Source: Bacteroidota bacterium (GTDB taxonomy: Bacteria > Bacteroidota > Bacteroidia > Chitinophagales > Chitinophagaceae). From it: a stretch of 64,000 nucleotides of DNA. The position numbers and the translations under genes were made by a program. Shown here in pieces: positions 34,631-43,436 of this stretch. Below the pieces are notes generated by a model that saw nothing but the letters and a program-made list of their open reading frames with translations, was not told where the DNA came from and did not search any database. The stretch is taken from the NCBI GenBank assembly GCA_023428755.1, contig JAEYWX010000006.1, positions 229,351 through 293,350 of the forward strand. Reading direction: 5' to 3'. Each line of letters begins with the position of its first letter. The first letter of the stretch is position 1.

Positions 34631-35251
34631 TCACTTCATATTTACATAGCTGGCAACCGGTTGGCGGTTTTGCAAACTTCTAGCCAGTGTTAATTCATCT
34701 GCATATTCCAGTTCGCCGCCAAAGGCAATGCCACGGGCAATGGTAGTGATCTTTACCGGAAGGTCTTTTACTTTTTTACTGATGTAGAACAAGGTGGTGT
34801 CGCCTTGTATATTGGGACTTAAAGCAAAAATCAATTCTTCCACTTCATCTGCTGTTAAACGGCTAATCAATGGTTCAATGGTCAACTGATCGGGCCCCAC
34901 ACCATCCAATGGTGAAATAACACCGCCCAGCACATGGTACAATCCGTTGTACTGTTGTGTGCTTTCAATAGCAATTACATCACGAATGTTTTCAACCACA
35001 CAAATGATTTGTTTTTTGCGGGCTATATTGCTGCAGATATTACATACTTCGGTATCAGACACATTACAGCATTTGCTGCAGAATTTGATTTCTTTCCGCA
35101 TGCGTGCAATGGTATCAGCAAAAAGCTGCGTTTCTTCTCCCGGTTGTTTAATGAGATGCAGTACCAGGCGCAGGGCTGTTTTTTTACCAATGCCAGGGAG
35201 CTTGGCAAATTCATTCACGGCCTGTTCCAATAAAGTAGAAGAAAACGACAT
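34631..35251 (-). CDS. recR: Recombination mediator RecR
   Basis: A 206-residue RecR: N-terminal helix-hairpin-helix (AKLPGIGKKTALRL), a four-cysteine zinc motif (CSKCCNVSDTEVCNIC), then the Toprim domain (ICVVENIRDVIAIE) and the Walker-B-like end. With RecO and RecF it loads RecA at gaps. Length is standard. It appears to be co-directional with the small lipoprotein and separated by 55 bases from the large lipoprotein gene upstream. Confidence 0.95.
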   Translation of the reverse strand: MSFSSTLLEQAVNEFAKLPGIGKKTALRLVLHLIKQPGEETQLFADTIARMRKEIKFCSKCCNVSDTEVCNICSNIARKKQIICVVENIRDVIAIESTQQYNGLYHVLGGVISPLDGVGPDQLTIEPLISRLTADEVEELIFALSPNIQGDTTLFYISKKVKDLPVKITTIARGIAFGGELEYADELTLARSLQNRQPVASYVNMK

Positions 35252-35306
35252 GTGGCGAAAGTACGAAGGAAGCTGAATTAAAATTCGTTTGCAACGGCAG
35301 CAACGG

Positions 35307-36722
35307 TTATTGTTTTTTGGGCGGGGCGTTCATGTCGATCACCAATTCATTATCCCAGTTTTCTTTTACCAGCAGCGGATTACCGATGGGTTGCACCAAT
35401 TCCGGTTGACGTTTGGGTTTGGAGAAATAATTGCCGGGGTCCCAAATGCCATTTTGGTTGGTATCATACAACAGCGCCATTTTGTAATTGCCCGGTTTAA
35501 ACATGGAACGGTAAAATTCTTTTCCGGTTAATGGATAACGGCCCACAATCTCTTCGCCGCTGTACACAATTAAAACCGGGTGAGCTGCCGTATCTAATTC
35601 TGAAAAACGAACCCGCACCGAACCGTATTCCTTTTCTGCTTTTACACGAAATGCGATGGTATCATTTTTTATTGCAGTTAATCCTGCAGAATCAGCAGCA
35701 TATTCTTTGTCAAGAAAAAGTTTGTACTTGCTTCCTGCTTTCCAAGGGGCGATTACGATGATCTGATTGCGGCTGCTGTCGTTTTGAAATGTAACATTCG
35801 TAACGTTTTCCGCTGAATCAATTACCAGGCGAACTTTGGATGGATCAAACTTGCGGATTGGTTTTGTGTAACGCAACCGAAAACTATCCAGCAGATCCAA
35901 TGCACCCGCTTCAAGATTAGCTGTTACAAGTAAACCCCTGGTTTTATCGCCACTTGTTGAAGAAGATGCTTTTGGTTTTTCTTTTTCCGCAGCAAATGCA
36001 TATAACTGAACAGCCGGGGTTGTTGGCGTAACAACAATGCCTGAATCTAAAAAGGCAAACTGTTCAATGGGTTGATTGTATTGCTTGTTTCCATCTACAT
36101 CTCCCAGTGCATAAACATAAAACGTACCCGATGGCAAATTGGTAAAACGGAAATTGCCCTGCCCGTCGACCCGTGCCACATACATGGGTTTTTGCTTGGC
36201 TACTGTTGAATCTTCCTGTTTGTTGTACAGTACTGCAAACAACGTACTATCGGTTTTGCCTGTTTCAGCGAGAATGATTTTGCCTGTCAGTTCATTTGAA
36301 TCAATGGTAGAACCCGTTGAAAATGCGTATTGGAAATTTTTGAGAACATTTCCTTCGTTGAGATCAACAACTGCATCACCAAAATCAATCGTGTAGGTTG
36401 TATTTGGCAGCAGCGAATCTTTTAAGCGAATGGTAATGGTTTTGAGTTTGTGTTCAATTTGCGGTTGTTTATCAGGAAAAGGTGAAATGAGCACTTTCTC
36501 CGATGCACTTTTCAATTCAATAAATTCATCAAAGACGATGGTAATTTTTTGATCTTTTACAAACGTTGCCGAATCTTTTGGTATGGCCGAAACGAGTACG
36601 GGCGGCAAACTATCTCTGTCTCCACCACTTGGTGGAACGATGTTGGCACAACCACTGCCGCTGAACAAACTGATAAAGAGGGTACCAATAATGAACAATG
36701 ATATGATTCTGCCTGCTGTCAT
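35307..36722 (-). CDS. Ig-like domain (Big_5) lipoprotein
   Basis: A 471-residue lipoprotein, signal MTAGRIISLFIIGTLFISL and lipobox SGSGC. The mature part opens with an Ig-like Big_5 domain (LPPVLVSAIPKDSATFV, KITIVFDEFIEL, PNTTYTIDFGDAVVDLNEGN) at about 40-140. It is followed by a second domain of the SpaA/Ig type (FRFTNLPSGTFYVYALGDVDGN) and a strand-rich C-terminus. Such proteins are common outer-surface lipoproteins of Bacteroidota with unknown roles. The stop is 55 bases before recR. Confidence 0.8.
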   Translation of the reverse strand: MTAGRIISLFIIGTLFISLFSGSGCANIVPPSGGDRDSLPPVLVSAIPKDSATFVKDQKITIVFDEFIELKSASEKVLISPFPDKQPQIEHKLKTITIRLKDSLLPNTTYTIDFGDAVVDLNEGNVLKNFQYAFSTGSTIDSNELTGKIILAETGKTDSTLFAVLYNKQEDSTVAKQKPMYVARVDGQGNFRFTNLPSGTFYVYALGDVDGNKQYNQPIEQFAFLDSGIVVTPTTPAVQLYAFAAEKEKPKASSSTSGDKTRGLLVTANLEAGALDLLDSFRLRYTKPIRKFDPSKVRLVIDSAENVTNVTFQNDSSRNQIIVIAPWKAGSKYKLFLDKEYAADSAGLTAIKNDTIAFRVKAEKEYGSVRVRFSELDTAAHPVLIVYSGEEIVGRYPLTGKEFYRSMFKPGNYKMALLYDTNQNGIWDPGNYFSKPKRQPELVQPIGNPLLVKENWDNELVIDMNAPPKKQ

Positions 36723-36840
36723 AGAAGCTGCAAACTTAGGCTAATTGTGTGAACCTTGATTTTAGCCTTAAGAAGGATTAACAGGATTTTGATAGAGTTT
36801 AGCTGATGTGTTGGCGAAGAGATAGGAGAGCGAAAAGTAA

Positions 36841-36866
36841 AACGCAGAGCTGTATTGCTCTGCGTT
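36841..36866 (-). terminator. Terminator of the helicase-nuclease gene
   Basis: AACGCAGAGC (36841-36850) and GCTCTGCGTT (36857-36866) form a 10-bp stem; the minus strand then reads TTTACTTTT. The helicase stop is 33 bases upstream. Confidence 0.85.
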
Positions 36867-36898
36867 GATCTCATTTTCTCTTCTCTCTGCGCCGAGGC

Positions 36899-39800
36899 TT
36901 ACTCCTCCTCTTCCTCCAATTCATGCAATGCCACCGCCATTTCATTGGTCTTTACAAAATTGCACCAATGACAATCTTCCTCACCGCAGCCAATGTAAAA
37001 CTCACGGTTCTGAATTTTCTCCCACACCCGAACGATCTGTTGCGAAACGGTTTCAATATCGGCAGGAGTAATTATAATTTTTTCTTTGCGGTACTCTTTC
37101 TTTTTATCGGGCTCTACAAAATCAAATTCAGTACTCACCACTTTCCAGTCTTTTGATTCGTAATTATCAACCAATATTTTATAGAACACCGCCTGCCGCC
37201 AGTAATCACCTCCGTCGGGTTGTTTCTCATTGGGGCCTTTGAGTTTTTCTTTGGCATTATCTACATTGCCGGTTTTATAATCCACCACATTCACTGCTTT
37301 GCCATCAAACTCCAGCTTATCCAGTTTGCCTTTTAACGGTACGCCTTTGATCATCACATTGCGGATGTTTCGTTCAATTGCCACAATGGTAGAAAAGCTG
37401 TTGATGTATTTATCGTAATAGTTGCTCAATACTTCCACCCCGTATTCCATTCTCCGTGCAAACTGTTCTTTGGTAAAACTTTCACGGTGGCGGCGCATGT
37501 ACCATTCAAAATCGGCAATGAATTGTTGTTTGGAATGAAAGGTTTCGGTTTTACTCTCTTGCATGGTTCGGAACAATTGCTCCAATGCATAGTGAACTGA
37601 TGAACCAAATTCCGTTGCTTCATTTTTAGGCGATGGGATGCGGATGAGATTCTTGAAATAAAATTCAAGCGGACATTTTAAATAATTGTTCAGCGCTGTT
37701 ACGTTCATCACAAATTTTTCCAGGATGGGCTGAATAAAATCTTCTTCGATCTTATCAATTTCCGGTGCCTGTGCTTCACCAAACAACAAAGCCGTGAATT
37801 CGCTCAATGCTTCGGGACTCAGCATTACAGGTATTGTTTCTACCGGCTGATCTTCTTTCAACTCTTCCAGGAACATCGAAGGTTCCTGCTCTTTTCCATC
37901 GTTCTTAAACTGACTGTAGGATAATGTAAGATGTGTTTCTGCACGTGTAACGGCTACATAAAACAAACGACGCAACTCTTCCATTGCTGTTTCTTTTGTT
38001 GCAGAGGAAGTAGCAAAAATGGTATCGGGTAGTTTGTATCCATTCGATGGATTGCGTTTCTTTTCCCAATAAGCAGAATTACAACCTGCTACAAACACAT
38101 GTTCAAATTCCAGGCCTTTGGAACCATGTGCCGTTAACAGGTTCACTCCATTATCACTGCCGCTTACCTGCACCAATGGTAATACGAGCTGTTCTTTTTC
38201 CATCAATTCAATAATGGAAATGAGGCCTTGCAAGGAAAGCATTGGGTTTCGCCTTGTTTCTTCTTTCACAAAATCAAACAAACCGGTCAACACTTTCAAC
38301 TGCCAATGCTTATCGGGGCTTTGCATGATATGCTTGAGCATTCCCGTTTCCCGAATGATGTTATCAAACAAATGCTGCAAGGTAACGTTGGGCACATCAC
38401 CGATCAGTTTTTCAAAAATACCACTTGCATCTTTTAACCCATGATGAATGCCTTGTGAAAAAAGATCTTTGGCCGGTGCATGTGCTTTTTCATACAACAA
38501 TCTCCGCAAGTATGTTTTCTTTTCACTGAATTGTGTGGCTGCTACTTCCACTGTAAGTTTTGCAATTTCAATCGGCGGAATATGAAACCAACTGAAGTGT
38601 AATAATTCAAACAGCATTTCATCGCCACCATACGGCACATCATGTTCGGCTGCCAGGTATTTCAAAATCAAAATGATCTTTTGTGCCAATGGCAATTCCA
38701 ACAGATTCAAATGACGTTTGCTGTAAAACGGAATACCGAGATGATTGAAATAATGCGTTAACTCTTCACCATACTTATTCTCTTTGTAGATCACTGCAAT
38801 CCGGCCCGGAAGAATACCTTCTTTCAGCAATTGCTGTATCTGCAAAGTGATATCGATCATTTCTTCACGCTGCGTTTGATACGATTTGATAGATGGCGGA
38901 TGTTGCAGATGATTGATGTTGCTGTTACTTGCAACAAGATCTTTGGTTAATCCCGGTATCTTTTTAATTAAACGTTCGTCGTTACGGTTAATGAGTGACC
39001 GTGAAATATCCAAAATGGGTTGTGTAGAACGATAGTTGTTTGATAATACAACGGTGAGCAGGTCTTTTTCATACATGCCTGCAAAGCTTTCCATGTTTTC
39101 TACGTTGGCTCCCTGGAAACGGAAAATACTCTGATCATCATCACCCACTACAAATACATTGGGCTGATCCCAATAGCTGATGAGCAACTCAACGATTCGA
39201 TTTTGTGTACCGCTTGAATCCTGGAACTCATCTACCAAAATATATTGATATTGTTCCTGGTAATTGGCCAGCATGTTTTTATTTTCTTCAAATGCTTTGA
39301 TGACCCAGGTGATCATATCATCAAAATCGTAGCGGTTACGTTTGCGCATGATCTGCTGAAACCGATCGAACTCTTGTACAGCAGCACGGAGTTTTTCCAT
39401 GCGCTCCGTTTCTTCTTCCAGTTTTTCTTTTTTTACATCACCTGCATTGAATTGTTTGTATTTGCGTTTGTACACATATTCATCCCGGGTAGGAAGATCG
39501 GCCAGGTATTCATCAATCTTTTGTTCAATGAAAGCCGGTGTCCATCCTTCTTTCTTCATGGTGCTGAACAAACGATCGAGATTAGTAATTTCAAAATACA
39601 CATCGCCTCTGTATCGTTTTAACGGATGATTTTTGGGAAACGAATCAATGAGTTCTTTAAACAGTTCGATCTTTTCTAAATCGGATAACGGATCGAGCGC
39701 TGTTTTCTCAAACTGCGAAAGATTTTCCTGGATCACATCATTACAAAAAGCATGATAGGTGTAGATATTTACTTTGTATGCATCTGGGCCAATGAATTTT

Positions 39801-40051
39801 AATAAACGTTTGCGCATGGCTACCACACCTGCATCGGTGTACGTAAGGCATAAAATATTTTGCGGCAGCGCATCGGTTTCCAGCAGAATTTTTCCAATAC
39901 GGCTGGCAAGGATCTGCGTTTTACCGGTGCCGGGTCCAGCAATTACCATTACCGGCCCTTCAATACGGTCGACCGCCAGCTTCTGTTTTTCATTGAGGCG
40001 TGCATATTCTTCCCGGAACCGTTGTTCCAATCGTTCTTTATTAATGGACAT
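36899..40051 (-). CDS. UvrD/AddA-like helicase fused to a PD-(D/E)XK nuclease with Fe-S ligands
   Basis: A 1050-residue single-chain enzyme. Residues 20-700 are a superfamily 1A helicase: Walker A GPGTGKT at 39-45, DEFQD near 273, QGANVENMESF and the motif VI VAVTRAETHL. Residues 770-1040 form a RecB-family nuclease: FGSSVHYALEQLF, then VVDYKTGN with the metal-binding D and catalytic K. C793 (LKCPLEFYF) and C1022, C1027, C1030 (GCGEEDCHWC) match the four-cysteine Fe4S4 staple of AddB-type nucleases. It likely acts in double-strand break resection or recombination without a partner in the window. Confidence 0.9.
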   Translation of the reverse strand: MSINKERLEQRFREEYARLNEKQKLAVDRIEGPVMVIAGPGTGKTQILASRIGKILLETDALPQNILCLTYTDAGVVAMRKRLLKFIGPDAYKVNIYTYHAFCNDVIQENLSQFEKTALDPLSDLEKIELFKELIDSFPKNHPLKRYRGDVYFEITNLDRLFSTMKKEGWTPAFIEQKIDEYLADLPTRDEYVYKRKYKQFNAGDVKKEKLEEETERMEKLRAAVQEFDRFQQIMRKRNRYDFDDMITWVIKAFEENKNMLANYQEQYQYILVDEFQDSSGTQNRIVELLISYWDQPNVFVVGDDDQSIFRFQGANVENMESFAGMYEKDLLTVVLSNNYRSTQPILDISRSLINRNDERLIKKIPGLTKDLVASNSNINHLQHPPSIKSYQTQREEMIDITLQIQQLLKEGILPGRIAVIYKENKYGEELTHYFNHLGIPFYSKRHLNLLELPLAQKIILILKYLAAEHDVPYGGDEMLFELLHFSWFHIPPIEIAKLTVEVAATQFSEKKTYLRRLLYEKAHAPAKDLFSQGIHHGLKDASGIFEKLIGDVPNVTLQHLFDNIIRETGMLKHIMQSPDKHWQLKVLTGLFDFVKEETRRNPMLSLQGLISIIELMEKEQLVLPLVQVSGSDNGVNLLTAHGSKGLEFEHVFVAGCNSAYWEKKRNPSNGYKLPDTIFATSSATKETAMEELRRLFYVAVTRAETHLTLSYSQFKNDGKEQEPSMFLEELKEDQPVETIPVMLSPEALSEFTALLFGEAQAPEIDKIEEDFIQPILEKFVMNVTALNNYLKCPLEFYFKNLIRIPSPKNEATEFGSSVHYALEQLFRTMQESKTETFHSKQQFIADFEWYMRRHRESFTKEQFARRMEYGVEVLSNYYDKYINSFSTIVAIERNIRNVMIKGVPLKGKLDKLEFDGKAVNVVDYKTGNVDNAKEKLKGPNEKQPDGGDYWRQAVFYKILVDNYESKDWKVVSTEFDFVEPDKKKEYRKEKIIITPADIETVSQQIVRVWEKIQNREFYIGCGEEDCHWCNFVKTNEMAVALHELEEEEE

Positions 40052-40148
40052 GCTTCAAAGTTAATTGTCTGCTGTTCTGTGGAAAGGGTTTTTTGGCAGG
40101 AGGGGAAGGCTTCACCCGATTGTGGATAAAGCTTGCAAAAGATAGGAG

Positions 40149-40179
40149 GGCTAAAAGTTAAACAAATTGAGTTTTAGCC
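40149..40179. repeat. Inverted repeat in the 425-base non-coding gap
   Basis: GGCTAAAA (40149-40156) pairs perfectly with TTTTAGCC (40172-40179). It is the first of several stem-forming elements between 40052 and 40476, a gap that holds no credible gene. Confidence 0.5.
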
Positions 40180-40240
40180 TAATTTTCGTTCACTAACTAC
40201 ATGCCCGTTTTTAAAATCCAGCTTAAACCGTACAGTATTG

Positions 40241-40272
40241 ACCGTCTTTTTAGTAAAAAAGACGGTTTTTTA
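40241..40272 (+). terminator. Rho-independent terminator with no gene before it
   Basis: ACCGTCTTTTT (40241-40251) pairs with AAAAAGACGGT (40256-40266), followed by TTTTT. On the plus strand no gene precedes it, so it may end a small RNA; the nearest coding genes both point the other way. Confidence 0.55.
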
Positions 40273-40414
40273 TTGGGTTGGAGGGAATGATATACCCTAA
40301 AAGTGGTATTTTTTGGTTGGGGTGATGGGGCTACTTTTACAGAGTCGAAGGTTTTAGCCGTTGTTGTCCTACCACACCCGCTGATTAGTCAGCTCAACCT
40401 GTAAAGAGTATACC

Positions 40415-40463
40415 GAGGCAGAAAGAACCAGCGATCTATACATCAAAACATCCTTTCTGCCTC
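40415..40463. repeat. Long-loop inverted repeat near the TPR gene end
   Basis: GAGGCAGAAAG (40415-40425) and CTTTCTGCCTC (40453-40463) are perfect 11-base arms with a 27-base loop. The right arm is followed by a pyrimidine tract on the plus strand, and it ends 13 bases from the stop of the minus-strand gene. It could be a terminator or part of a structured RNA. Confidence 0.5.
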
Positions 40464-40476
40464 TTTCTTTACTTAC

Positions 40477-41136
40477 TTAGCCCGGCATCCGGGAAATATA
40501 CTTCTCCATTTGTTTGATCTGATCGGCCAGTTGCTGGGTTGAAGGTTTAAGTGCCTTTGCTTTGCGGAAGTAATCTTTGGCAGCTCTGAATTCCCGTTTG
40601 TTCATCATGATACTGCACATCTGCAGGTTGGCAGCCGCCTGGTTTTCCTTATCAGGTAATCCTTTGCGGAGCGCCTGGCGAATATAGCTTTCGGCCTGTT
40701 TGAAATTATTTTTCTGCATCGCCAGCATACCCATTTGCAGCAAACTCGCTCCTTCGGTGCCCTGCATCAGCGAAGAACCTGAACCAAGATCCATTCCTTT
40801 CTTCATCATTTTTTCAGCACCATCAAAATCCTGTTTCATCATAGCAATGTTGCCCTTTAATGTATAAAAGACCGAGCGGATGGGTTTGAACAAGAGGTTG
40901 GGGAACGTAACCGAGTTGAGGATCTTTTCAGCACCATCCATATCGCCGGCTTCCATGTATTCCTGGATCAGGCGAAGCGGGCCAAAAAAGAAATGCCCCA
41001 CAATGCTTACCAAAGCCACCAGGTAAATAATGAACGATGGCCAGAAGCTGGTGTAATAATGTACCACACCGGCAATTACAAGTAATACAAGACCAATAAT
41101 GAGTCGATAGCGTATATAAACGTTCAATAATTTCAT
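40477..41136 (-). CDS. Membrane protein with TPR repeats
   Basis: A 219-residue protein with two N-terminal membrane helices (LIIGLVLLVIAGVVHYY and SFIIYLVALVSIVGHFFF), followed by TPR-like helices (EGASLLQMGMLAMQKNNFKQAESYIRQAL split here as LLQMGMLAMQKNNFKQ and AESYIRQAL). Probably an inner-membrane protein with its TPR part in the cytoplasm. Role unknown. It is preceded at a distance by tRNA-Arg on the other strand, with no other gene between. Confidence 0.7.
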   Translation of the reverse strand: MKLLNVYIRYRLIIGLVLLVIAGVVHYYTSFWPSFIIYLVALVSIVGHFFFGPLRLIQEYMEAGDMDGAEKILNSVTFPNLLFKPIRSVFYTLKGNIAMMKQDFDGAEKMMKKGMDLGSGSSLMQGTEGASLLQMGMLAMQKNNFKQAESYIRQALRKGLPDKENQAAANLQMCSIMMNKREFRAAKDYFRKAKALKPSTQQLADQIKQMEKYISRMPG

Positions 41137-41281
41137 ACGAAAAAGAATTGGGCAGCAAAGGTAAGGTTTGAAAGCAGATTTCAGATTTACGAATTACGAT
41201 TTGTGAATTATGCTATTTTTGCCCTCCTCCCAAAATACGTGTGGAATTGCGTAGGGTTGTCAAATATTCCGCAGGCAAAGT

Positions 41282-41353
41282 GGCCCGATAGTTCAATGGA
41301 TAGAATAGGAGTTTCCTAAACTCTAGATACAAGTTCGATTCTTGTTCGGGCTA
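41282..41353 (+). tRNA. tRNA-Arg (anticodon CCT)
   Basis: A 72-base cloverleaf can be drawn: acceptor GGCCCGA with TCGGGCT (G-U at the first pair), D stem GTTC/GAAT, anticodon stem GGAGT/ACTCT with loop TTCCTAA, and T stem ACAAG/CTTGT with loop TTCGATT. Anticodon CCT reads AGG. CCA is not encoded. It is alone in a 396-base gap; bases 41354-41532 contain one LacI-type operator and otherwise no recognised feature. Confidence 0.93.
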
Positions 41354-41432
41354 CTATGCCGCTTGCGGATCCGGATGATTGACAGGTTCAATTCTCAACG
41401 GCTGTAAGTTTCAGTCAATTGTTCCCTGGCTT

Positions 41433-41448
41433 GCGCATACGGTTGTGC
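41433..41448. promoter_or_regulatory. LacI-type operator upstream of the CBM9-like gene
   Basis: GCGCATACGGTTGTGC is a 16-base imperfect palindrome with a central CG, the usual form of LacI-family operators. It matches the site at 43336-43351 at 13 of 16 positions (shared pattern GCGCAnACGGnTGnGC) and lies 84 bases before its gene, against 85 for the other site. Confidence 0.6.
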
Positions 41449-41532
41449 AGCGGCTTCCTTTTCAGAATGCTTACATTTATCGGCCATTCAGTTCACAATA
41501 AACAGTTTTGCATCCCTTCGATTTGAAATTTA

Positions 41533-42177
41533 ATGCAGGTGCTTTCTATACCATATATTACATACAACGGAGAAATAGCAGCATGTGATCAACCAATCGT
41601 AACAAGTGAAGCTGTAATGTTCCATCAAATAGCAGAGCAGCCCTGGCCATCGTTTTCATACAAGCCTCACGTGCTGTTTTCAATTGCACATACCGGCGAT
41701 CATATTATAGTAAACTTTCAGGTAGAAGAGAACGAAGTGCGGCATGTGAATACAGCAATTAATTCGCCGGTATGGGAAGACAGCTGTGTAGAATTCTTTC
41801 TTGCGTTGGATGATACCGGGTATTACAATTTTGAAGTTAACTGTATTGGTACCATCTTGGTGGGTTTTGGTAAAGATCGGAATGACAGAAAGTTGCTGCC
41901 CGTTGCAGTTATAAAGCAGATACAATGTTTTACAGCCATGCAGCAAAAGGAACAAAGCATACAGTGGCAATTACAGGCAATAATTCCTGTGGGTGTGTTT
42001 ATATACAGCAACGTGTTTAACCTGGAAGGAAAAAAATGCAGTGCAAATTTTTATAAATGTGGCGATCTGCTTTCGCAACCACATTTTCTTTCATGGAAAA
42101 AAATTGAAACGGAAGAACCCGACTTTCATCAACCGGCCTTTTTTGGTGCTGTTGAATTTGAAGCAAAACTTGTTTAA
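41533..42177 (+). CDS. CBM9-like carbohydrate-binding protein
   Basis: A 214-residue protein of the carbohydrate-binding family 9-like group. The diagnostic segment is VWEDSCVEFFLALDDTGYYNFEVNCIGT (given as VWEDSCVEFFLALDD and YYNFEVNCIGT). No signal peptide is present, so it is probably cytoplasmic, as many CBM9-like proteins in Bacteroidota appear to be. It is followed after 14 bases by the LacI regulator, so the two likely form one unit controlled by the operator upstream. Confidence 0.8.
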   Translation: MQVLSIPYITYNGEIAACDQPIVTSEAVMFHQIAEQPWPSFSYKPHVLFSIAHTGDHIIVNFQVEENEVRHVNTAINSPVWEDSCVEFFLALDDTGYYNFEVNCIGTILVGFGKDRNDRKLLPVAVIKQIQCFTAMQQKEQSIQWQLQAIIPVGVFIYSNVFNLEGKKCSANFYKCGDLLSQPHFLSWKKIETEEPDFHQPAFFGAVEFEAKLV

Positions 42178-42191
42178 TCTTGTAAAGAAGT

Positions 42192-43223
42192 ATGGAGAAA
42201 CTACCCACCATAAAAGAAATTGCCAAGCAACTGAAGGTATCAGTTTCAACTGTATCACGTGCATTGAGCGATCATCCACGCATTGGGCTTGGTACAAAAC
42301 TGAAAGTGCAACAGCTGGCAAAAGAAATGGGCTATGAGCCCAATGCACAGGCTATCTTTTTTAAACAAAAGAAAACCTATGTTATTGGTGTGGTGATTCC
42401 TTTTATACGGGAAGAATTTTTTTCGCAGGCCATCAGTGGTATTGAAACAGCAGCGATGGAACATCAGTACACGATTTTGTTTGGCCAGAGTTATGATGAT
42501 CCGGAAAGAGAGAAACAGGTAGTGGAAGCAATGAAAAAACAACGGGTAGACGGGTTACTCATCTCTTTGTCAAAAGCCACCAATCGCTACGATCACCTGG
42601 AAGCATTACGCAAATATGAAATTCCCGTTGTGTATTTCGATCGTGTGCCCAACATGACCGATGCGCATAAAGTATATTGTAATTTATATAAAGGAACAGT
42701 TGAGATGGTAGGCTGGTTGTTTCACAAAGGGTATCGCAGAATTGCCTTCATCAACGGTCCCGATAAACTACAGGCAAGTAAGGAACGCATGAGTGGTTAT
42801 ATGGATGGTGTGGCCAAACAAAAACTGAAAGTGGATATGCAACTGGTTGAAAAAACGGATCTCAGTAAAGAAGGCACTCAGGCAGCCATGAAAAAATTAC
42901 TGGCGTTAAAAAATCCACCACAGGCCATTATCAGCTTCAATGATTATGTACACATGGATGCGGTGCAGTATGCACATCAGCGAAATATTGCTGTTAATAA
43001 AACCATCGTGTTTGTAAGTTATGCGAATCTGCCAATTACAAGTTATACCGCTTTTCCGCCGCTGGCCTCTGTTGAACAATATCCTTACGGGCAAGGTGAA
43101 AAAGCAATGCAGTTAATGATTAAAATACTTGCAGAAAAACACGCAAATAAATCTGCACAGGAAATTTTTTATACCGAAGAACTCTCTCCAACACTGGTAG
43201 CTTATCAGCAGGCACTTGTTTAA
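42192..43223 (+). CDS. LacI family transcriptional regulator
   Basis: A 343-residue regulator. The helix-turn-helix is TIKEIAKQLKVSVSTVSRAL with the hinge helix TKLKVQQLAKEMGYEPN. The periplasmic-binding-like domain runs from about 62 to 330 (VIGVVIPFIREEFFSQAISG). It binds a small ligand, probably a sugar or amino-sugar, and controls the adjoining genes. Matching operators at 41433 and 43336 suggest autoregulation together with the CBM9 gene and repression of the GH109-like/kinase unit. The effector is unknown. Confidence 0.92.
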   Translation: MEKLPTIKEIAKQLKVSVSTVSRALSDHPRIGLGTKLKVQQLAKEMGYEPNAQAIFFKQKKTYVIGVVIPFIREEFFSQAISGIETAAMEHQYTILFGQSYDDPEREKQVVEAMKKQRVDGLLISLSKATNRYDHLEALRKYEIPVVYFDRVPNMTDAHKVYCNLYKGTVEMVGWLFHKGYRRIAFINGPDKLQASKERMSGYMDGVAKQKLKVDMQLVEKTDLSKEGTQAAMKKLLALKNPPQAIISFNDYVHMDAVQYAHQRNIAVNKTIVFVSYANLPITSYTAFPPLASVEQYPYGQGEKAMQLMIKILAEKHANKSAQEIFYTEELSPTLVAYQQALV

Positions 43224-43335
43224 GTATGATTTCTTTCCTGTGCTGCATTTGTATTCAGCCAATGTATGTTGTTAGCAGATGAACCAGGAGAGAAATGAAT
43301 TCAGGCTGTGGTTTTCTCTTAAGCAGACTCGATTT

Positions 43336-43351
43336 GCGCAAACGGCTGCGC
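43336..43351. promoter_or_regulatory. LacI-type operator upstream of the GH109-like gene
   Basis: GCGCAAACGGCTGCGC is a 16-base palindrome with arms GCGCA/TGCGC and a central CG. It lies 85 bases before the start at 43437, almost the same distance as the related site before 41533. Confidence 0.65.
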
Positions 43352-43436
43352 TTCTTTCGAGTTGCTATTTCGCATATTTTCATACTTAGTAAATGCTGAC
43401 GTACTAAAATTTGTCCTCGAGCCAAAATTATAAACC

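Noticed and set aside
41137..41281. Promoter elements of tRNA-Arg
   Set aside because: A TATTTTTG octamer is present near 41214, but no TTTG at the usual distance was found, so no promoter is claimed.
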